This document shows, one piece after another, positions 34,760 to 43,049 of a stretch of 64,000 bases of DNA. Position 1 is the first letter of the stretch. Every line of letters begins with the position of its first letter. The notes under the pieces were generated by a model, which saw nothing but the letters and a program-made list of their open reading frames with translations, did not search any database and had not been told where the DNA came from. Both the position numbers and the translations under genes were made by a program. This DNA comes from Mycobacterium sp. GA-1199 (GTDB lineage: Bacteria > Actinomycetota > Actinomycetes > Mycobacteriales > Mycobacteriaceae), in contig NZ_LQIX01000056.1 in assembly GCF_001500045.1 (NCBI RefSeq), positions 1 through 64,000 of the forward strand, written 5' to 3'.

Positions 34760-35258
34760 AGAAGTTGTCGTTCTCGATGAACCACTTCCGGCGCTCGTCG
34801 TCGGTCAAGTCGCCCAGTGCGGCGAAACCCTCGAAGTACTGCTCGCGCGGTGCGCCGGGAGCGAACAGCATCAACAGCGACGTCGGCGCATCGGCCTCGT
34901 TGCGGAAGCCGTGGATGCCGCCGGGCGGCACGTAGAAGAAGTCGTTGGCGCTGCCGTCGAACCATTCGGTGCCGTTGTAGAGCCGCACGGTCCCCGACAG
35001 CACGAAGAAGGCCTCCGAGATCGCGCGGTGAAAGTGCGGTCCCGGTCCGCCGCCGTTGGGGGCGATATCGACGCGATACAGGCCGTAGTCGCCGCCGGTG
35101 GCTTTCTGGTCGGCGAGGTAGTGGTACTTCACGAGACCGAACGAGTCGTAGTCGGCCGGCTCGGTGCCGCGTCGCACCCAGGCACTGGCCTCCGGTTCGG
35201 GCGCGGTGTACCGCGGAGGCGGGTACGGCGGCACCTGCCGGGGATCGACGAAGGACAT
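34749..35258 (-). CDS. Cupin-domain protein
   Basis: A 169-aa protein with a conserved single cupin: GPGPHFHRAISEAFFVLSG (metal-binding His-His-Glu pattern) and FFYVPPGGIHGFRNE (second motif with His). The N-terminus (YRVDIAPNG) and C-terminal RRKWFIENDNFF are typical of small cupins next to TetR regulators. ATG at 35256-35258 is preferred to the GTGs at 35264-35267. Overlaps the convergent UvrA-like gene by 11 nt. Divergent from the TetR gene, which probably controls it. Substrate unknown. Confidence 0.82.
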   Translation of the reverse strand: MSFVDPRQVPPYPPPRYTAPEPEASAWVRRGTEPADYDSFGLVKYHYLADQKATGGDYGLYRVDIAPNGGGPGPHFHRAISEAFFVLSGTVRLYNGTEWFDGSANDFFYVPPGGIHGFRNEADAPTSLLMLFAPGAPREQYFEGFAALGDLTDDERRKWFIENDNFFIE

Positions 35259-35381
35259 GCTCACCACCCTGCCAGGGTCAAAACTCCGCGGGTTTGCCTC
35301 AGTAAAGTATCAAGCGGAGCAAGCGCCCCGGTTTCCGGCAATATCCCACCTGCGCTCCGTGTCGACTCCCGAGGTGATGAT

Positions 35382-35945
35382 GTGAGTCCGGCCGATCGAC
35401 CCCTACGCGCCGATGCCCTGCGCAATCGCGCTCGCGTGCTGGGGGTCGCCTACGAGGCCTTCGCGACCGACGGGCTGTCCGTGCCGATCGACGAGATCGC
35501 CCGGCGCGCCGGCGTTGGCGCCGGCACCGTTTACCGCCACTTCCCGACCAAGGTGGACCTGTACCGCGCGGTCGTCGAGAACCGGATCGAGAGCCTCCTC
35601 GCCGAAGGCCGCGCCCTCATCCAGGGTGTACCGCCGGGGGAGGCGCTGTTCGTCGTGCTGCGCTCGCTGGTCCTGCATTGGGGAGCGGCCGATCGCGGCC
35701 TGAAGGACGCCATCGCGGGAGAGGGCATCGACGTCGCGGAGGTCATCCCGCAGACCGAGCAGGCCCTCCTCGAATTCCTCGGCGGCCTGCTCACGGCGGC
35801 CCAGGATGTCGGGACCGCGCGGCGCGACGTCGACGTGCGCGACGTGAAGGCGATCATCGCCGGTTGCTTCGCGATCCAAGACGCCAACCCCGAGCAAGCC
35901 GAGCGGCTCACCGAGGTGGTGCTGGACGGCCTGCGAGCGGCCTGA
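35382..35945 (+). CDS. TetR-family transcriptional regulator
   Basis: A 187-aa regulator. N-terminal HTH: RADALRNRARVLGVAYEAFA then LSVPIDEIARRAGVGAGTVYRHFPTKVDLYRAV in blocks, the canonical TetR DNA-binding region. C-terminal all-helical ligand domain. The GTG at 35382 follows GAGGTGATGAT, a good ribosome site. It is divergent from the cupin gene (123 nt between starts), which is the probable target; no clear operator palindrome was recognised in that gap. Confidence 0.85.
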   Translation: MSPADRPLRADALRNRARVLGVAYEAFATDGLSVPIDEIARRAGVGAGTVYRHFPTKVDLYRAVVENRIESLLAEGRALIQGVPPGEALFVVLRSLVLHWGAADRGLKDAIAGEGIDVAEVIPQTEQALLEFLGGLLTAAQDVGTARRDVDVRDVKAIIAGCFAIQDANPEQAERLTEVVLDGLRAA

Positions 35946-35961
35946 ACGGGTCACATGCGAT

Positions 35962-35988
35962 CTTGCACTCGCCATGCCCGAGTGCTAG
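35962..35988. promoter_or_regulatory. CIRCE operator 1 (HrcA)
   Basis: CTTGCACTC, a 9-nt spacer (35971-35979), then GAGTGCTAG. This matches the consensus TTAGCACTC-N9-GAGTGCTAA with two arm mismatches. HrcA repression of groEL is known in mycobacteria. Confidence 0.85.
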
Positions 35989-35991
35989 AAA
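35963..35991 (+). promoter_or_regulatory. groEL2 promoter
   Basis: TTGCAC (35963-35968) and TAGAAA (35986-35991) are separated by 17 nt. The -35 and most of the -10 lie inside CIRCE copy 1, and the predicted start (about 35998) is inside CIRCE copy 2. Confidence 0.55.
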
Positions 35992-35996
35992 TGCAG

Positions 35997-36023
35997 TTGG
36001 CACTCGCGACCGGTGAGTGCTAG
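35997..36023. promoter_or_regulatory. CIRCE operator 2 (HrcA)
   Basis: TTGGCACTC, spacer GCGACCGGT, GAGTGCTAG. Nearly perfect arms. It starts 35 bp after copy 1 begins, so the two operators lie on nearly the same helical side. Confidence 0.92.
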
Positions 36024-36135
36024 GTCGGGACGGTGAGGCAACGGGCCGCATCTGCGGAGCACACCCGAGCCGTCCGTCGCGGGCACTGCACCCGACCGCA
36101 GACGTGCCATCCCCAATCCGGAGGAACACTTCGCA

Positions 36136-37761
<1,626 letters not shown>

Positions 37762-37778
37762 GTCCTGGTCATCAAGGA

Positions 37779-37820
37779 AAAGCCCGGCTCCTCACAAGGG
37801 GGCCGGGCTTTCTCCGTTTC
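37779..37820 (+). terminator. Rho-independent terminator of groEL2
   Basis: AAAGCCCGGC (37779-37788) pairs perfectly with GCCGGGCTTT (37802-37811), a 10-bp stem with a 13-nt loop, followed by the pyrimidine-rich TCTCCGTTTC. It sits 17 nt after the stop codon. Confidence 0.88.
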
Positions 37821-37823
37821 ATC

Positions 37824-37845
37824 GCCGAACGTGGGTTACCCGCAC
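37824..37845. repeat. Half copy of the 65-bp palindromic element
   Basis: Contains GAACGTGGGTTACCCGCAC, identical to the left arm of the full copy at 55311. The right arm is missing. It lies directly after the groEL2 terminator. Confidence 0.75.
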
Positions 37846-37872
37846 GCGTTTTCGCCGCGGACCGTGACACAA

Positions 37873-37893
37873 GCCCACCCTCGGCGGGTGGGC
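37873..37893 (-). terminator. Hairpin after the FMN-split-barrel gene
   Basis: GCCCACCC, loop TCGGC, GGGTGGGC: a perfect 8-bp stem beginning 9 nt downstream of the minus-strand stop at 37902. No T-tract follows, so it would be an 'I-shaped' terminator. Confidence 0.55.
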
Positions 37894-37901
37894 GGCGGGG
37901 G

Positions 37902-38276
37902 TTACTCCTTGAGCGGCACGCAGTCGTGCAGGCAGTCCGGGCTCGTCGACGGCGACTCCGGCGTGGCCTTGCGATGCAGTACCGCGCGTGACGGCTGTAC
38001 CGACAACGCCTCGCCCGCCCGGCGCGCCTGGCCGTCGACGATCAACGAATATCCGCCGGGCTCGCGCGGGGGCCAGACGATGGTGACGTCGCCGTGGCGG
38101 TCGGTGTTCTCCCGCGTGTGCCGACCGACGGTGCCGACGTCGAGCCGGCCGTCACGCAACACCGGGTCGACGGCGACGGTGTGCGCGCGGTAGTCGTCGC
38201 CGACGGAGATCAGATAGGCGAAACCGAAGTCGGCCAGCACGTCGGTCAACCGGTCGAGATCCACCTTCACGCTCAT
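37902..38276 (-). CDS. FMN-binding split-barrel (pyridoxamine 5'-phosphate oxidase-like) protein
   Basis: A 124-aa protein. The pattern LADFGFAYLISVGDDYRAHTV, VGRHTRENTDRHGDVTIVWPP and GYSLIVDGQARR in blocks matches small PNPOx-like split barrels, many of which bind FMN or F420 in mycobacteria. The C-terminus has two cysteines (DCLHDCVPLKE). Cofactor and substrate unknown. Convergent with groEL2; TATTCT lies 6 nt before its ATG. Position matches Rv0441c. Confidence 0.75.
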   Translation of the reverse strand: MSVKVDLDRLTDVLADFGFAYLISVGDDYRAHTVAVDPVLRDGRLDVGTVGRHTRENTDRHGDVTIVWPPREPGGYSLIVDGQARRAGEALSVQPSRAVLHRKATPESPSTSPDCLHDCVPLKE

Positions 38277-38282
38277 AGGCCG

Positions 38283-38288
38283 AGAATA
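38283..38288 (-). promoter_or_regulatory. -10 hexamer for the split-barrel gene
   Basis: TATTCT on the minus strand, 6 nt before ATG 38276, a strong -10 giving a leaderless transcript. Confidence 0.5.
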
Positions 38289-38307
38289 CGTCCGCGCTGC
38301 TGCGCGT

Positions 38308-38313
38308 TAGGTT
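38308..38313 (+). promoter_or_regulatory. -10 hexamer for the divergent SDR gene
   Basis: TAGGTT, 5 nt before ATG 38319. It lies 19 nt from the opposing TATTCT. Confidence 0.4.
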
Positions 38314-38318
38314 CGTGT

Positions 38319-39143
38319 ATGCCTTTACCTCAGCCTTCGTCCACCACCACCGCCGTCGTCACCGGGGCTTCTGCGGGCATCGGCGCCGACATCGCCCGCG
38401 AGCTGGCCGCGCGCGGCCACGGCGTCACGCTCGTCGCTCGCCGCGAAGACCGGTTGCGCGACCTGGCCGCCGAACTCGGCGACAATGTCCGCGCCGAGAC
38501 CATCGCGTGCGACGTCGCCGACCCCGATGCCCGCGCGGTCCTGTTCGACCAGATCGCCGACCGCGGCCTCACCGTCGACGTCCTGGTCAACAACGCGGGG
38601 ATCGGCACGATCGGATCGGTGACGAAATCGCCTGTGGCCGAGGAGATCGCGCAGGTACGCGTCAACGTCGAGGCCGTCATCGACCTCACCACCCGCGCGG
38701 TCCAGCAGATGGTGCCCCGAGGTCGCGGCGCGATCCTCAACGTCGGGTCCACTGCCGGCTATCACGGGTTCCCCGGCCAGGCGGGCTACGCGGGAACGAA
38801 GGCGTTCGTCAAGACCTACACCGAGGGTGTGCGAGCCGAATTGGCGGGTACCGGTGTCACCGTCGCGATGCTCGCGCCCGGGCCGGTGCGCACCGAATTC
38901 CTCCAGGCGGCGGGCATGGACGAGCGCACTTTCGCGGCGGCGTTCCCCAAGTTCATGTGGCTGCCGTCGCGCGAGGTGGCCAGGATCGGCGTCGAGGCGC
39001 TCGAACGCGACCGCGGCTCCGTGATCGCCGGACGCCAGAACGTGCTGAGTACCCTCCTGCTGCAAGCGCTTCCGCGCCAGTTGCTGCTCAGGACGCTCAG
39101 CCGTCAGCACCCCGCGTTGCGCCGCGACCGCTCAGCGGTCTGA
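38319..39143 (+). CDS. Short-chain dehydrogenase/reductase
   Basis: A 274-aa classical SDR. Seen: TGASAGIG near residue 17, VLVNNAGIGTIG near 92, Ser in LNVGSTAGYHGF and YAGTK as the Y-x3-K pair near 158. The C-terminal PGPVRTEFLQAAG is also typical. Ends with a basic helix (LPRQLLLRTLSRQ) that could associate with membrane. Substrate unknown. Convergent with the amidohydrolase, with 7 nt between stops. Confidence 0.88.
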   Translation: MPLPQPSSTTTAVVTGASAGIGADIARELAARGHGVTLVARREDRLRDLAAELGDNVRAETIACDVADPDARAVLFDQIADRGLTVDVLVNNAGIGTIGSVTKSPVAEEIAQVRVNVEAVIDLTTRAVQQMVPRGRGAILNVGSTAGYHGFPGQAGYAGTKAFVKTYTEGVRAELAGTGVTVAMLAPGPVRTEFLQAAGMDERTFAAAFPKFMWLPSREVARIGVEALERDRGSVIAGRQNVLSTLLLQALPRQLLLRTLSRQHPALRRDRSAV

Positions 39144-39150
39144 CAGCGGG

Positions 39151-40875
39151 TCATGCAGTGGGCGCGGGTCGACGGCCTCGGATCAGCTTGCCGGGCCGCG
39201 CGTCGGTGGGCGTGCCGTTCTCGGCGATGATCTCGCCGGACACCACGGTCGCGACGTATCCCTGAGCGCTCTGGTCCAGACGCCGGCCTCCGGCGGGAAG
39301 GTCATAGGCGATCACCGGCCGGTGCAGGCGCAGGGCGTCGTGGTCGATGACGTTGAAGTCGGCTTTGTACCCGACGGCGATCTGGCCGCGATCATGCAGC
39401 GCGGCAACCCGGGCCGGCGTCGAAGTCAGTTCGCGCACCGCCTCGGCGACCGCCAGCTGGCCGGCCGCGCGGTCCCGTGACCAGTGCGTCAGCATGTAGG
39501 TGGGAAAGCTTGCGTCACAGATCATTCCGTAGTGCGCGCCGCCGTCACCGAGTCCGAGCACCACATCGTCGCGACGGATCAGTTCCGCGACCGTGTCCAG
39601 GGTGCCGTCACGAAAGTTGGCCAGCGTCACCAGAAGCATGGCGTGGCCGTCGTCGTCGAGCAGCCGGTCGTAGGCTTCCTCGAGCGGGCTCACGCCCCTG
39701 GCCCGGGCGCGGCTCGCGATGCTGTCGGACCGCGGCGGTTCGTAGTTCGGTGGATCGCCGAGCGGGAACATCCACTCGAACGCCTGCGCCGCGAACATCA
39801 GGGGGTGGCCCTCTCCCGCGGGTTGGTCCGACAGAATCCGTTGGCGCACTTCGGGTTTGCGCATCTCAGCGACACGTTCGGCCAACGGCAAGGAAGCCAG
39901 CTCCTGATAGCTGGGGTACATCACGAACGGATTGCCCGACAGTTCCAGTCCCAGCACCAGACCGATCGGCCGGGGGAAGATCTGCGCGGTGATCTCGCCG
40001 CCGTCGATGTTGGCCTTCTCGACCATGGTCAGCGCGTCCAGGAAGAACGGGTCACCGGCATTGCCGATCGCCAGCGTGAACGTCACGGGCAGGCCGACCT
40101 CGGCGGCGACCTCGAAGACCGTTCGCAGCACGGGCTCGTAGTCACCGGCCACCAGATCGGGCACGAACTGGATCAGCCCGCCACCGGCGTCGTCGACTCC
40201 GCGGGCGATGGCCTCGATCTCGGCGCGGTCGGCGTCATAACTGGGAATCGGACGTCCGCTCTCGGTCTTGTGCAGTGTGAACCGTGATGACGCGAAGCCC
40301 AGTGCGCCGGCCTGAACGGCTTCGGCGGCGAGTTTGCGCATCATCGCCAGGTCTTCGGCGGTGGCCGGTTCGCGGTCGACACCGCGCTGGCCCATCACGT
40401 ACACCCGCAGCGGCGAGTGCGGCAGCAGCGCCGCGACATCGATGTCGCGGCGTCGCTCCTCGAGCGCGTCGAGGAACTCCGGGAAGGTCTCCCAGTGCCA
40501 CGGCAGCCCGTCGACCATCACCACACCGGGGATGTCCTCGACCCCGGCCATCACGTCGACGAGCACGTCGTGGTCCTCGGGGCGGCACGGCGCGAAACCC
40601 ACCCCGCAGTTGCCCATCACCACGGTGGTCACGCCGTGCGCCGACGACGGGGTCAGCCGGTCCGACCAGATCGCCTGGCCGTCGTAGTGAGTGTGCAGGT
40701 CCACGAACCCGGGAGTGACCAATAGGCCGGTCGCGTCGATCTCCCGCGTGCCGGGCTCGTCGACCTGCCCGACGGCCGCTATCACCCCTGCCGAAACCGC
40801 GACATCGCCGACGAACGGCTCACCTCCGAGGCCGTCGACGATGGTGCCGCCCCTGATGACGAGTTCGTATGTCAT
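39151..40875 (-). CDS. N-acyl-D-amino-acid deacylase-like amidohydrolase
   Basis: A 574-aa amidohydrolase of the D-aminoacylase branch (amidohydrolase 3). Seen: LVIRGGTIVDGLGG, GFVDLHTHYDGQAIW with the HxH metal pair, GVTTVVMGNCGVGFAP with the Cys metal ligand typical of this branch, GLGDGGAHYG near the catalytic Asp, and GQIAVGYKADFNVIDHD at the end. Hydrolyses N-acyl amino acids or related amides in known relatives; the substrate here is unknown. Divergent from the VOC gene with only 22 nt between start codons. Confidence 0.88.
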   Translation of the reverse strand: MTYELVIRGGTIVDGLGGEPFVGDVAVSAGVIAAVGQVDEPGTREIDATGLLVTPGFVDLHTHYDGQAIWSDRLTPSSAHGVTTVVMGNCGVGFAPCRPEDHDVLVDVMAGVEDIPGVVMVDGLPWHWETFPEFLDALEERRRDIDVAALLPHSPLRVYVMGQRGVDREPATAEDLAMMRKLAAEAVQAGALGFASSRFTLHKTESGRPIPSYDADRAEIEAIARGVDDAGGGLIQFVPDLVAGDYEPVLRTVFEVAAEVGLPVTFTLAIGNAGDPFFLDALTMVEKANIDGGEITAQIFPRPIGLVLGLELSGNPFVMYPSYQELASLPLAERVAEMRKPEVRQRILSDQPAGEGHPLMFAAQAFEWMFPLGDPPNYEPPRSDSIASRARARGVSPLEEAYDRLLDDDGHAMLLVTLANFRDGTLDTVAELIRRDDVVLGLGDGGAHYGMICDASFPTYMLTHWSRDRAAGQLAVAEAVRELTSTPARVAALHDRGQIAVGYKADFNVIDHDALRLHRPVIAYDLPAGGRRLDQSAQGYVATVVSGEIIAENGTPTDARPGKLIRGRRPAPTA

Positions 40876-40881
40876 ACGTCG

Positions 40882-40891
40882 AATCTACGAT
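40882..40891. promoter_or_regulatory. Overlapping divergent -10 elements
   Basis: Minus strand: TAGATT (40882-40887) lies 6 nt before the amidohydrolase ATG. Plus strand: TACGAT (40886-40891) lies 6 nt before the VOC GTG. The two hexamers share bases 40886-40887. Both predict leaderless transcripts and mutually exclusive polymerase binding. Confidence 0.55.
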
Positions 40892-40897
40892 GTGCCC

Positions 40898-41287
40898 GTG
40901 ATCGATCACTTTGGAATCAACTGCGCGGACTTTCAGAGATCGAAGGCGTTCTACGACATGGTCCTGGGCGCGCTCGGTTACACCCGCCAACTCGACTACC
41001 AGGTCGCCATCGGTTACGGCCGCGACGGCAAACCCGACTTCTGGATCGCTGACATGCATGCCGGCGACGCGGCGGGTCCCAACCGCGAGGTGCACTTCGC
41101 GTTCCAGGCCGCCGACACCGATGCCGTGCAGGCGTTCTACGACGCCGCGATCCAGGCCGGCGCAGAGTCGCTGCACGCCCCGCGGCTGTGGCCGGAGTAC
41201 CACCCCGGTTACTACGGCGCCTTCGTCCGTGATCCGGACGGCAACAACATCGAGGCCGTCTTTCACGGGGCGCGACCACCGGACTGA
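40898..41287 (+). CDS. VOC-family (glyoxalase/bleomycin-resistance-like) protein
   Basis: A 129-aa protein with two beta-alpha-beta-beta-beta units. Seen: VIDHFGINCADFQRSKAFYD with the first metal-type His, HFAFQAADTDAVQAFYDAA, GYYGAFVRDPDGNNIEAVFH with the final Glu. Possible dioxygenase, glyoxalase-like or resistance protein; substrate unknown. GTG 40898 fits both the fold and the -10 spacing; an in-frame GTG at 40892 adds two residues. 17 nt precede the next gene. Confidence 0.82.
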   Translation: MIDHFGINCADFQRSKAFYDMVLGALGYTRQLDYQVAIGYGRDGKPDFWIADMHAGDAAGPNREVHFAFQAADTDAVQAFYDAAIQAGAESLHAPRLWPEYHPGYYGAFVRDPDGNNIEAVFHGARPPD

Positions 41288-41291
41288 CGTA

Positions 41292-41297
41292 TACCGT
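41292..41297 (+). promoter_or_regulatory. -10 hexamer for leaderless DinB/DUF664 gene
   Basis: TACCGT, 7 nt before ATG 41305; a TATACC overlaps it by 4 nt. Confidence 0.4.
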
Positions 41298-41304
41298 CGA
41301 GGCC

Positions 41305-41820
41305 ATGGCTGACTCAGACGTGGCTGTGGCCCGTGAGATTCTGCGCGACGCGTTCACACGGCTCAGCGAGCACGTGGAGAACCTCACCGACGGGCTGACC
41401 GACGAGACCGCGTTCTTCCGTCCAACGCCCACCGCCAACAGCATCGCGTGGCTGGTGTGGCACAGCGCCCGTCAACAGGACGTTCAGCTCGCCGACCTCG
41501 CGGGCACCGAGCAGGTCTGGTTGCGCGACGGGTGGGTCGACCGGTTCGGGCTCGAGCTGCCCCGCGAAGACATGGGTTACGGGCACAGCCCCGAGGAGGT
41601 GGGCCGCGTCCGCGCCCCTGCGGATCTGCTCGCGGGCTACGCGCACGCCGTGCACAAGGCGACGCTGGAGTACATCGCGTCGGTCACCTCCGAAGAACTG
41701 AGCCGCGTCGTCGACGAGAACTGGGACCCACCGGTGACGGCGAGCGTGCGATTGGTGAGCATCATCGACGACGGCGCCCAACACCTCGGCCAGGCGGCCT
41801 ACATCCGCGGCATCACGTGA
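41305..41820 (+). CDS. DinB-like DUF664 protein (mycothiol-transferase family)
   Basis: A 171-aa four-helix-bundle protein. Seen: LRDAFTRLSEHVENLTDGLT, IAWLVWHSARQQDVQLADL with the metal-binding His, and ISIIDDGAQHLGQAAYIRG-like end (VSIIDDGAQHLGQAAYIRG) with the second and third ligands. DUF664/DinB proteins of actinobacteria include mycothiol-dependent S-transferases. Co-transcribed with the PAP2 gene (GTGA overlap). Confidence 0.82.
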   Translation: MADSDVAVAREILRDAFTRLSEHVENLTDGLTDETAFFRPTPTANSIAWLVWHSARQQDVQLADLAGTEQVWLRDGWVDRFGLELPREDMGYGHSPEEVGRVRAPADLLAGYAHAVHKATLEYIASVTSEELSRVVDENWDPPVTASVRLVSIIDDGAQHLGQAAYIRGIT

Positions 41821-42377
41821 CCCGGAGGTGGCCGGCGCTGGCGCTGGTGGCGATGCTGCTGCTCGGCTGGGTCGTCGGCAAATCCTCGACGCCGGTCGAC
41901 GCGTGGTTCCAGGGTTTGGGCCACACGCCGCTGCGGCGCCTGGCCGTGATCGCCGATGCCCGCGTCCTGTTCGCTGTGGCTGTCGTGGTGCTGGTCGCGG
42001 CCTGCCTGCAACGCCGGTGGTGGCTGGCGTCGATGACGGTCGTCGCGCCGATGGTCGGAATCGCCGCCGTCCGGGTGCTCAAACCGATCTTCGGCCGGGA
42101 GAAGGGAGGCGGGCTCGCCTATCCGAGTGGACATCTCACCGCGACGACCATCGTGTGGGGGCTGGCCGTTCTGGTGGCCGGTGCGGCCTGGTGGGTCGTG
42201 GTGACCGCGGTTCTCGCTGTGGCGCTGGCGATGCTCGGAGTCGCCGTCACCTTCCACTACTTCACCGACGTGGTCGGCGGCGTTCTGCTCGGCTGGGCAG
42301 TCGTGTGGGCCGGAGCGATCATCGCCCGGCGCGACCACAGCGGGGCGCGCGATCCCTCGGCGGCCTCACCTGGCTAA
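41817..42377 (+). CDS. PAP2-family membrane phosphatase
   Basis: A 186-aa membrane protein with an N-terminal signal-anchor (LALVAMLLLGWVV), 4-5 further helices and reduced PAP2 motifs: VLKPIFGREKG (motif 1), AYPSGHLTATT (motif 2) and VTFHYFTDVVGG (motif 3, H-x3-D; the preceding Ser-Arg is missing). This fits phosphatidic-acid or undecaprenyl-PP phosphatase-like proteins acting on the outer face of the membrane. Starts at GTG 41817, sharing GTGA with the DinB stop. Confidence 0.82.
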   Translation: MTRRWPALALVAMLLLGWVVGKSSTPVDAWFQGLGHTPLRRLAVIADARVLFAVAVVVLVAACLQRRWWLASMTVVAPMVGIAAVRVLKPIFGREKGGGLAYPSGHLTATTIVWGLAVLVAGAAWWVVVTAVLAVALAMLGVAVTFHYFTDVVGGVLLGWAVVWAGAIIARRDHSGARDPSAASPG

Positions 42378-42402
42378 CTCGACGCGATGCAACAATTAGG
42401 TG

Positions 42403-42996
42403 ATGGCGTTGTCTGATAAGCCTTTGGGCTTGCGCGAGCGAAAGAAGCTTCGAACCCGCGCGACGATCCGGCGTGAAGCGTTTCGGCTGATCCAGGAGCG
42501 GGGCTACCAGGCCACCACCGTCGAGCAGATCTCCGCTGCCGCCGACATCTCGCCGCGAACCTTCTCCCGCTACTTCCCGACCAAAGAAGCGGTGCTGATC
42601 TCCGACGATCACATCCCGCCGATCATCGACGCGTTCGTCGCCGCGCCCGCGGACATGTCGGTCATCGACGCCTACCGGCACGCCGTCGAGACCACGTTCA
42701 ACTCGCTGACCGCCGAGCAGCGCGAAGAGGCGATCATCGGACAGCAGCTGATGTACACCGTGCCCGAGGTCGCCGGTCTGCTCTACGCCGAATATGTCCG
42801 GTTGATCGGCCTGATCGAAGAGGCGCTGACCAAACGTCGTGGCGCGCCGACCGACCCCCTCGAGCGGCGCGTGCTGGCCGGGGCGATCGTCGGCGTGCTG
42901 ATCGGCGCATCTCACGGCACCCCGCTACCCGGTGACCCGATCTCGGACAGCCTGCAGGCGCTCGACCGGATCATGAACAGACGCTCGCAAACTTGA
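42403..42996 (+). CDS. TetR-family transcriptional regulator
   Basis: A 197-aa regulator. HTH region: RERKKLRTRATIRREAFRLI, YQATTVEQISAAADISPRTFSRYFPTKEAVLI in blocks. The C-terminal ligand domain includes QREEAIIGQQLMYTVPEVAG, a TetR_C arrangement seen in MftR-like mycobacterial regulators. ATG 42403 (GTG 42400 is alternative). It ends 53 nt before an aldehyde dehydrogenase with palindromes between, so it is likely the repressor of that gene and perhaps of itself. Confidence 0.85.
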   Translation: MALSDKPLGLRERKKLRTRATIRREAFRLIQERGYQATTVEQISAAADISPRTFSRYFPTKEAVLISDDHIPPIIDAFVAAPADMSVIDAYRHAVETTFNSLTAEQREEAIIGQQLMYTVPEVAGLLYAEYVRLIGLIEEALTKRRGAPTDPLERRVLAGAIVGVLIGASHGTPLPGDPISDSLQALDRIMNRRSQT

Positions 42997-43006
42997 CACC
43001 TGTCAA
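42993..43006. promoter_or_regulatory. Palindrome TTGACA-CC-TGTCAA
   Basis: A perfect 6-bp inverted repeat with a 2-bp centre, overlapping the last codon and stop of the TetR gene. It could be half of the TetR-controlled regulatory region or a -35-like element. Confidence 0.4.
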
Positions 43007-43011
43007 CCCCC

Positions 43012-43029
43012 GTGCGATCTAGATCACAC
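43012..43029. promoter_or_regulatory. Candidate TetR operator before the aldehyde dehydrogenase
   Basis: GTGCGATCTAGATCACAC is a 9-bp inverted repeat with one mismatch and no spacer. It lies 8 bp upstream of the TAGCAT -10 element and 20 bp before ATG 43050, the right place for a TetR operator. Confidence 0.5.
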
Positions 43030-43037
43030 ACGGCGGT

Positions 43038-43043
43038 TAGCAT
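43038..43043 (+). promoter_or_regulatory. -10 hexamer for leaderless aldehyde dehydrogenase
   Basis: TAGCAT, 6 nt before ATG 43050. Confidence 0.45.
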
Positions 43044-43049
43044 GGGGTC

